Assembly (NCBI GenBank): GCA_900540685.1
Contig: UQGS01000063.1
Span: 1-10,668, forward strand
Reading direction: 5' to 3'
Source of the DNA: an uncultured Catenibacterium sp.
Lineage (GTDB): Bacteria > Bacillota_I > Bacilli_A > Erysipelotrichales > Coprobacillaceae
DNA: 10,668 nucleotides
The first letter of the stretch is position 1. Every line of letters begins with the position of its first letter. Shown here one piece after another: positions 6,475-10,668 of the stretch. The translations under genes and the position numbers were made by a program. Below the pieces are notes generated by a model. That model was not told the origin of the DNA, ran no database searches, and saw nothing but the letters and a program-made list of their open reading frames with translations.

Positions 6475-8767
6475 AGCTAACCACCGTTACACCTAAACCA
6501 CCTTCATTAGGACCACCATCACGATATTCCTTGACATAAGATAAGTGATCTAATTTCTTTCTTATACCATTACGTAAGATTCCTTTACCCATGCCATGGA
6601 CAATACGTACTGATGGATAACCTAATAATAAAGCATCATCTAAGAACTTCTCTACAATATTCATAGCTTCTTCATAACGCATACCAATGACATTGACTTC
6701 ATAATGTCCAGTTTTCTTCATATGCTGTCGTGTACCTGCTTTTTTCACCTTCTGAGGCTTAGATGCACCATGCATGAATGTGACTTCTGTATCCTTTACA
6801 CGTGCCTGAAGACCACCTAAATCAACAAGTAACTCATGCTTCTTGACTTCTAGTACATCTCCTTCTCTATTCATTTTATCAAGCTTGACATGATCACCCT
6901 TCTTAAAGACATGATCCTGTACTTTGACAACTTCCTTCTTTTCATATTTCTGTTGATCTAATGCATGTTTAGCGGCAGTGACCTGATGAGGTTTTAAAGC
7001 ACCCTGATTCATGATATCTTTAGTTAACTCATCAATTGTCTTCTTTGCTTCTTCAAGCATCTTATTGGCTTCCTGCTGAGCTTCTTCAACAATACGATCT
7101 TTCTGTTTTGTCGCAATAGAAAGCTGATGTTCATAGCGATTATGAAGCTTTTCATTATCAGCAAGTAATATATTGATTCTTTCTTCCTTCTCATCTAATT
7201 CAGCACTCTGTTTAGTGAGCTTTTCTGTGAGTTTTTCTGCTTCACTCATGCGTTCTTCTTTATTATGTAACGCATGATCAATGATCTCATGATCGAGTCC
7301 TAAAGAAGCTGCAATTTCAAAAGCATAAGAAGAACCGATAGAATGAAGCTTTAAGCGATAAGTTGGACGCATTGTTTCAACATCAAATCCAACTGATGCA
7401 AGAGTAATATCATCTCTTGACTGACCATAGCTCTTAAGTTCACCATAGTGTGTAGAAGCAATAATACGACAATCACGATTAAGTAATGTATCTAAAATAG
7501 CTTCACCAAGACATGCCCCTTCTTGTGGATCTGTACCAGAACCAATTTCATCAATGAGAATCAAAGAACGACATGTAGCATGTTCTAGGATATAAATAAG
7601 CTTTTTCATATGTGATGAGTAAGTTGAAAGTGATTGTTCAATGGACTGTTCATCACCAATATCTGTATAAACAGCATCAAAGAATGGAATAGAAGCTGAG
7701 ATTGCTGGTACAGCTAAACCACTAATAGCCATTAATGAAAGTAGTCCTGCTGTCTTTAAAGCGACTGTTTTACCACCTGTATTAGAACCAGTAATCATCA
7801 GCATCTTACCATCAATAATAATATCATTAGGAACAATTTTTTCCTGATCAATTAAAGGATGTCTTGCCTGTTTTAAAGAGAGTATACCTGTTTCATTAAT
7901 ATCAGGTTTAATGCAGTCATAATCACAGCCAAAACGTGCTTTCGCAAAGATAAAATCAAGTTCTGACATGAGTTCCTGATCAAAATAGAATCTTGTATAG
8001 TTATATTTTACACGTCTTGTAAGACTCTGCAGTATCTTATTGATTTCTGTCTGTTCCTGACTCTTTAATTCATTCAGTTCATTGTTCATGACAACAACAC
8101 TTTCTGGTTCAATAAAGAATGTCTGACCAGACGCACTTGTGGCATGGACTAATCCCTTGATTTCATTTTTATGTGGTGCTTTAACTGCAAGAACGAGACG
8201 GTCATTCTTGCTTGATAAAGTATCCATGCTTAAAGAATTCTTTTCACTTTTTAAGTAGCCTTCCATAGAATGACGGATACGTCCTTCTAATGCATGCATG
8301 CTTTTTCTAATACGGTATAATGTTTCACTTGCATGGTCACTAATAGAGCCATCGGGCATAATACATCTATTGATTTCAATATGAAGGCCATTATCCCCTT
8401 CTAATCCTTCTACCTGGTCTCTAAGTAGAATAATATCTCCTTCATAAGCATTAAAATAAGATGTCACCTGGAAGATGTTTTCTAACATATGATCAATGAT
8501 CATGAGTTCTTCAGGAGCAAGAATACCATCCATCTTTGCCTTTGCAAGATAAGCACTGATATCACTTAATGGTGCAAGAGGTAAAGTACCCATAATACGA
8601 TGAATAGTCATCGCTTCTTCTAAACGGTTCTGTTCTTCATTTAAATCTGCAAGATTATCATACATCTCTAGATTTAGTATTTTCTTTTTCGCAATCTCAG
8701 TACGACAATTACCTGCAATACTATTTAAAATACGAGGGAATTCTAAGACTTTATAACTATCTAACAT
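6467..8767 (-). CDS. mutS2: MutS2 DNA mismatch-repair-like ATPase with Smr domain
   Basis: MutS2 is a MutS relative without the mismatch-recognition domain. Family members act on branched DNA in recombination and, in B. subtilis, on collided ribosomes. This 766-residue protein has core/lever helices (about 1-300), Walker A GSNTGGKT (327-334; Ser replaces the usual Pro), DIGDEQSIEQSLSTYSSHM near 369-387, and Walker B LILIDEIGSGTDP (402-414). A charged coiled coil follows (about 500-590), then a KOW-like beta segment (620-665) and a C-terminal Smr domain (688-766) with HGMGKG (724-729). The Smr LDLxG motif reads VNVIG (691-695), so Asn sits where Asp is usual. I chose ATG at 8767: AGGAA (8777-8781) lies nine bases upstream, whereas the in-frame GTG at 8776 directly abuts it. 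The start is one base after the cvpA stop, and the end overlaps uvrC by eight bases. Confidence 0.96.
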   Translation of the reverse strand: MLDSYKVLEFPRILNSIAGNCRTEIAKKKILNLEMYDNLADLNEEQNRLEEAMTIHRIMGTLPLAPLSDISAYLAKAKMDGILAPEELMIIDHMLENIFQVTSYFNAYEGDIILLRDQVEGLEGDNGLHIEINRCIMPDGSISDHASETLYRIRKSMHALEGRIRHSMEGYLKSEKNSLSMDTLSSKNDRLVLAVKAPHKNEIKGLVHATSASGQTFFIEPESVVVMNNELNELKSQEQTEINKILQSLTRRVKYNYTRFYFDQELMSELDFIFAKARFGCDYDCIKPDINETGILSLKQARHPLIDQEKIVPNDIIIDGKMLMITGSNTGGKTVALKTAGLLSLMAISGLAVPAISASIPFFDAVYTDIGDEQSIEQSLSTYSSHMKKLIYILEHATCRSLILIDEIGSGTDPQEGACLGEAILDTLLNRDCRIIASTHYGELKSYGQSRDDITLASVGFDVETMRPTYRLKLHSIGSSYAFEIAASLGLDHEIIDHALHNKEERMSEAEKLTEKLTKQSAELDEKEERINILLADNEKLHNRYEHQLSIATKQKDRIVEEAQQEANKMLEEAKKTIDELTKDIMNQGALKPHQVTAAKHALDQQKYEKKEVVKVQDHVFKKGDHVKLDKMNREGDVLEVKKHELLVDLGGLQARVKDTEVTFMHGASKPQKVKKAGTRQHMKKTGHYEVNVIGMRYEEAMNIVEKFLDDALLLGYPSVRIVHGMGKGILRNGIRKKLDHLSYVKEYRDGGPNEGGLGVTVVSFE

Positions 8768-8768
8768 T

Positions 8769-9557
8769 TTATTCACTTCCTATATTATTTAATATTGTAT
8801 TCTTTTCTGTTTCTGTATAAGGTGTCTTATTTAATAATAAGATAAATTGTGTTTTTTCATCACTTGGTATAATGACCTGCTGTTTCATGATGGCAGGACC
8901 TAGTTGTGTATAGACAAACTGCACTGCATCATGCTCATCAAGTAAGCCATGATCATAAGCATGATTATTCGCAATAATCATCTTCTTTAAGATATCTTTG
9001 TCTTCTAATTGGAGTGTATGCTGTCCTTTTAATAAACTTCCATAGGCACTTGCTTCATTGATGGCTGTTTCTGAAATGATTGGTACATCCTCTATGATTA
9101 AATGTCCTATTTTTGAATTGGTTAATATATCAGGACCAAAGAAAGGAATAATAATCATCACCATAACCATAAAAGAGATAAATATACCTTTTAAACCATG
9201 AAGTAATGCGCCTAACAAATGATTTACAAATGATGTGAGAGCAAAGTGGTCAGTTAATTTAGTCATTAAAGGTTTAATTAAAACGCCAATCAGCTTACGT
9301 ATTATTTCTAAAATAACGAACATGATGATAAACACAATCAGCATATTCACAACTGAACCACCAAGCAGTGATAATGGATCATCTGTTGGTTTATAAATCT
9401 GGATAATTGAAGAAATTGTTTCTACATTAAAATAGATAAAAAGCATCATGATAATGAAGCTTACTAAATCATAGAGTGTAGAGAAAAAACCTTTGGAATA
9501 TCCACAAAAAAACATATATAACAAAAAAGCGATAAGAATCAAATCGAGAAAACTCAT
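8769..9557 (-). CDS. cvpA: CvpA family membrane protein, extended C-terminus
   Basis: CvpA-family proteins are small multi-pass membrane proteins; E. coli CvpA is linked to colicin V production and envelope function, and the biochemical role is unclear. The first 140 of 262 residues fit the family, with four hydrophobic segments at about 4-19, 26-44, 66-88 and 113-139 and the characteristic Gly/Lys-Gly-Phe turn (G19, K22-G23-F24). Residues 145-262 form a soluble tail, longer than in the roughly 177-residue B. subtilis homologue YshB; I do not recognise it. Its start is well supported by AAGGAGGT (9565-9572), seven bases before ATG. It heads the leftward operon behind a consensus promoter and lies directly upstream of mutS2, a pairing also seen in Bacillus, where polX lies between them. 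Confidence 0.85.
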   Translation of the reverse strand: MSFLDLILIAFLLYMFFCGYSKGFFSTLYDLVSFIIMMLFIYFNVETISSIIQIYKPTDDPLSLLGGSVVNMLIVFIIMFVILEIIRKLIGVLIKPLMTKLTDHFALTSFVNHLLGALLHGLKGIFISFMVMVMIIIPFFGPDILTNSKIGHLIIEDVPIISETAINEASAYGSLLKGQHTLQLEDKDILKKMIIANNHAYDHGLLDEHDAVQFVYTQLGPAIMKQQVIIPSDEKTQFILLLNKTPYTETEKNTILNNIGSE

Positions 9558-9589
9558 AACACTTACCTCCTTGATACTGTCGGTTCTTA

Positions 9590-9618
9590 ATTATAACAAA
9601 TGAAATTTATACTGTCAA
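9590..9618 (-). promoter_or_regulatory. Consensus sigma-A promoter of the cvpA operon
   Basis: On the minus strand perfect TTGACA (9613-9618) and TATAAT (9590-9595) boxes are spaced by exactly 17 bases. Transcription would start near 9583, giving a leader of about 25 bases before the cvpA ATG. A copy of AAATGAAATTTAT lies within the spacer, and a second copy lies just upstream of the -35 box. Confidence 0.92.
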
Positions 9619-9633
9619 AAAAATGAAATTTAT
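9598..9633. repeat. 13-base direct repeat between divergent genes
   Basis: AAATGAAATTTAT occurs exactly at 9598-9610 and 9621-9633, a period of 23 bases, or about two helical turns. One copy is inside the cvpA promoter spacer; the other overlaps the likely rnhC -10 region. The placement suits a shared operator, but an AT-rich background can make short repeats by chance. Confidence 0.6.
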
Positions 9634-9636
9634 GAT
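9608..9636 (+). promoter_or_regulatory. Weak candidate promoter for rnhC
   Basis: TATGAT (9631-9636) is a fair -10 box 24 bases before the rnhC ATG. At 17 bases upstream the -35 position holds TATACT, which matches consensus poorly. A slightly later -10, TAAAAT (9636-9641), also lacks a good -35. A promoter is required here if the gene is expressed from its own start, but its exact position is uncertain. Confidence 0.35.
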
Positions 9637-9659
9637 AAAATAAGACATGTGAGGTGAAT

Positions 9660-10580
9660 ATGGTGGAGCCAATTAAATTTTTGATTAATGAAAACATTTT
9701 AAACAAGATGAAGAAGTTTTATGACAGTCAGATGGTTCCATTCGAAAGCGAGAACCTTCTTTTAAAAGCTCATGCTATTGGCTGTGACATCGAAGTAACA
9801 TCTGATTATGAAGCAAGCTTTTTAGGACAGAATGCCGTGCATGAAGCAAAGCATTGGTCTAGAAGTTTAGCAAAAAAGATTGAGCAGGAAAAGAATTCAG
9901 ATCATTTATGCATGCATCCACATATTGGAGCTGCAGAAACTGGATCTGCTGATTTCCTTGGACCGCTTTGTGTTGTCGCATGCTATGCGGATGATGAAGC
10001 ACTTGAGATTATTAAAAACTTAAAGATTGATAATGTCGATGATTTATCTAATCAGGAGATTATCAATTGCGCTAAACTATTAAAAGAACATCTCATTTCA
10101 TCACTACTAGTATTAGATAACTCACATTATAATAAGATGATTGATAGTGGAATCAACCAGGCAAATATTCGTGCACGCTTATTTAATCAGGCTGTTGTGA
10201 ATGTTCTTCAGAAAGTGAAGAAGAGTGTTGAATTCAAAGTTATTGATCAGTTCGTTTCACCTAAGACTTATTATAATTATTTAAAGAGTGAAGTTATTGT
10301 TGTAAAAGATATGATTTTTGAAACCAATGCTGATGAACAGTATTTAGCAGTATTAGCTGCAGAAATCATTTCTCGTTACGCATATCTACAATATTTTGCT
10401 AGTATGACAAAGAGTTTAAAGATGAACCTTGCTAGAGGGGCCGGCACTAATGCCGAAATCGTGGCTGTTAAACTTGCGCACAAGTATGGTGATAAGATTC
10501 TTACTAAAGTATGTAAGTTGAATTTCACTAATACTAAACGAGTTAAGGGAGCATTAAAGAAATTAAAAGAAGGCCAATAG
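9660..10580 (+). CDS. rnhC: RNase HIII homologue with altered active site
   Basis: RNase HIII removes RNA from RNA-DNA hybrids. The 306-residue protein has the family layout: an N-terminal TBP-like substrate-binding domain (about 1-70, ending in LGQNAVHEAKHW) and a C-terminal RNase H fold (88-300) with FLGP (99-102), IDQF (195-198), FNQA (175-178), RGAG (259-262) and KLNFTNT (286-292). Catalytic positions are not all kept. The expected GSDEVGTGD reads GAAETGSAD (90-98), so the first Asp of the DEDE set is A92. E93 and D196 remain, and the last Glu is D225 in TNAD. The DSK motif reads DNV (124-126). Loss of the first Asp is normally inactivating in this family, so activity is doubtful. ATG at 9660 is chosen because GAGGTGA (9651-9657) precedes it; the GTG at 9654 lies within that site. 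It is divergent from cvpA. Confidence 0.9.
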   Translation: MVEPIKFLINENILNKMKKFYDSQMVPFESENLLLKAHAIGCDIEVTSDYEASFLGQNAVHEAKHWSRSLAKKIEQEKNSDHLCMHPHIGAAETGSADFLGPLCVVACYADDEALEIIKNLKIDNVDDLSNQEIINCAKLLKEHLISSLLVLDNSHYNKMIDSGINQANIRARLFNQAVVNVLQKVKKSVEFKVIDQFVSPKTYYNYLKSEVIVVKDMIFETNADEQYLAVLAAEIISRYAYLQYFASMTKSLKMNLARGAGTNAEIVAVKLAHKYGDKILTKVCKLNFTNTKRVKGALKKLKEGQ

Positions 10581-10592
10581 GCCTTCTTCTTC
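10567..10592 (+). terminator. Probable terminator overlapping the rnhC stop
   Basis: AAGAAGGCC (10567-10575) pairs perfectly with GGCCTTCTT (10580-10588) around the loop AATA. The stop codon TAG (10578-10580) is formed by loop and stem. The tail TCTTC is only moderately T-rich, so termination efficiency is uncertain. Confidence 0.65.
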
Positions 10593-10615
10593 ATCTAGAG
10601 AATCATTATTGATCA

Positions 10616-10646
10616 ATGGTATTAAGTTAAAGAAAACTAATACCAT
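10616..10646. repeat. Imperfect inverted repeat at the right edge
   Basis: ATGGTATTAAGTT (10616-10628) is complementary to AACTAATACCAT (10635-10646) over 12 pairs with one bulged A, around the six-base loop AAAGAA. No T-run follows on either strand, so it is a poor terminator. ATTAAGTTAA of the left arm recurs at 10653-10662. The rest of 10589-10668 shows no gene. Confidence 0.7.
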
Positions 10647-10668
10647 CTGATAATTAAGTTAAGGTGTC

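Noticed and set aside
6461..8800. Frameshift or fusion between mutS2 and uvrC
   Set aside because: Each protein has complete ends; the eight-base overlap is a normal coupled arrangement.
10376..10594. 72-codon open frame antisense to the end of rnhC
   Set aside because: The rnhC frame covers the same bases with clear family motifs, and the antisense frame has no recognisable domain.
1..10668. CRISPR array, transposon ends or phage attachment site near the tRNA
   Set aside because: No spaced repeats, no transposase or integrase, and no repeated tRNA 3' end were seen in the window.

Overview
The window looks like chromosome of a low-GC Firmicute, most plausibly an Erysipelotrichia-type gut bacterium (inference from AT-rich DNA, strong AGGAGG ribosome binding sites, consensus sigma-A promoters, a lysine riboswitch and the cvpA-mutS2-uvrC-rnhC neighbourhood). 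TGA is used as a stop, so it is not a UGA-reading mollicute. Glutamine is written almost only as CAG in several genes despite the AT-rich background. I see no insertion sequence, phage gene or CRISPR array.

Region 1 (1-430): about 235 bases with no supportable gene, then a promoter and a tRNA-Arg(UCU) with encoded CCA on the plus strand. It is followed by two plus-strand terminators and one minus-strand terminator that separate it from the convergent transport operon.

Region 2 (436-3010, minus strand): a polar amino acid ABC transporter operon with a lipoprotein binding protein, a permease and an ATPase. It is transcribed from a consensus promoter through a lysine riboswitch that ends in an intrinsic terminator. 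The leader makes lysine the likely main substrate. A seven-base segment of the aptamer's closing helix is complementary to the terminator, so the ON/OFF switch can be read from the sequence.

Region 3 (3034-9618, minus strand): a probable long operon, cvpA - mutS2 - uvrC - a VanY-like membrane-anchored protein - a YfcE-type phosphoesterase. It starts at a perfect TTGACA-17-TATAAT promoter. Most genes overlap or nearly touch. I found no terminator between the phosphoesterase gene and the lysine leader, so the riboswitch terminator may also end this operon.

Region 4 (9590-10668): a divergent control region with a 13-base direct repeat, then a plus-strand RNase HIII homologue. A hairpin overlaps its stop codon, and a second strong imperfect hairpin of unknown role lies at the right edge.

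The most notable result is that two proteins keep an enzyme fold but lack catalytic residues. The RNase HIII homologue has Ala where the first Asp of the DEDE active site belongs. The VanY-like protein has lost both histidine ligands and the aspartate ligand for zinc. MutS2 also carries a variant of the Smr LDLxG motif. No wholly new multi-gene system is evident; these possible pseudoenzymes and the regulatory elements are the best leads.
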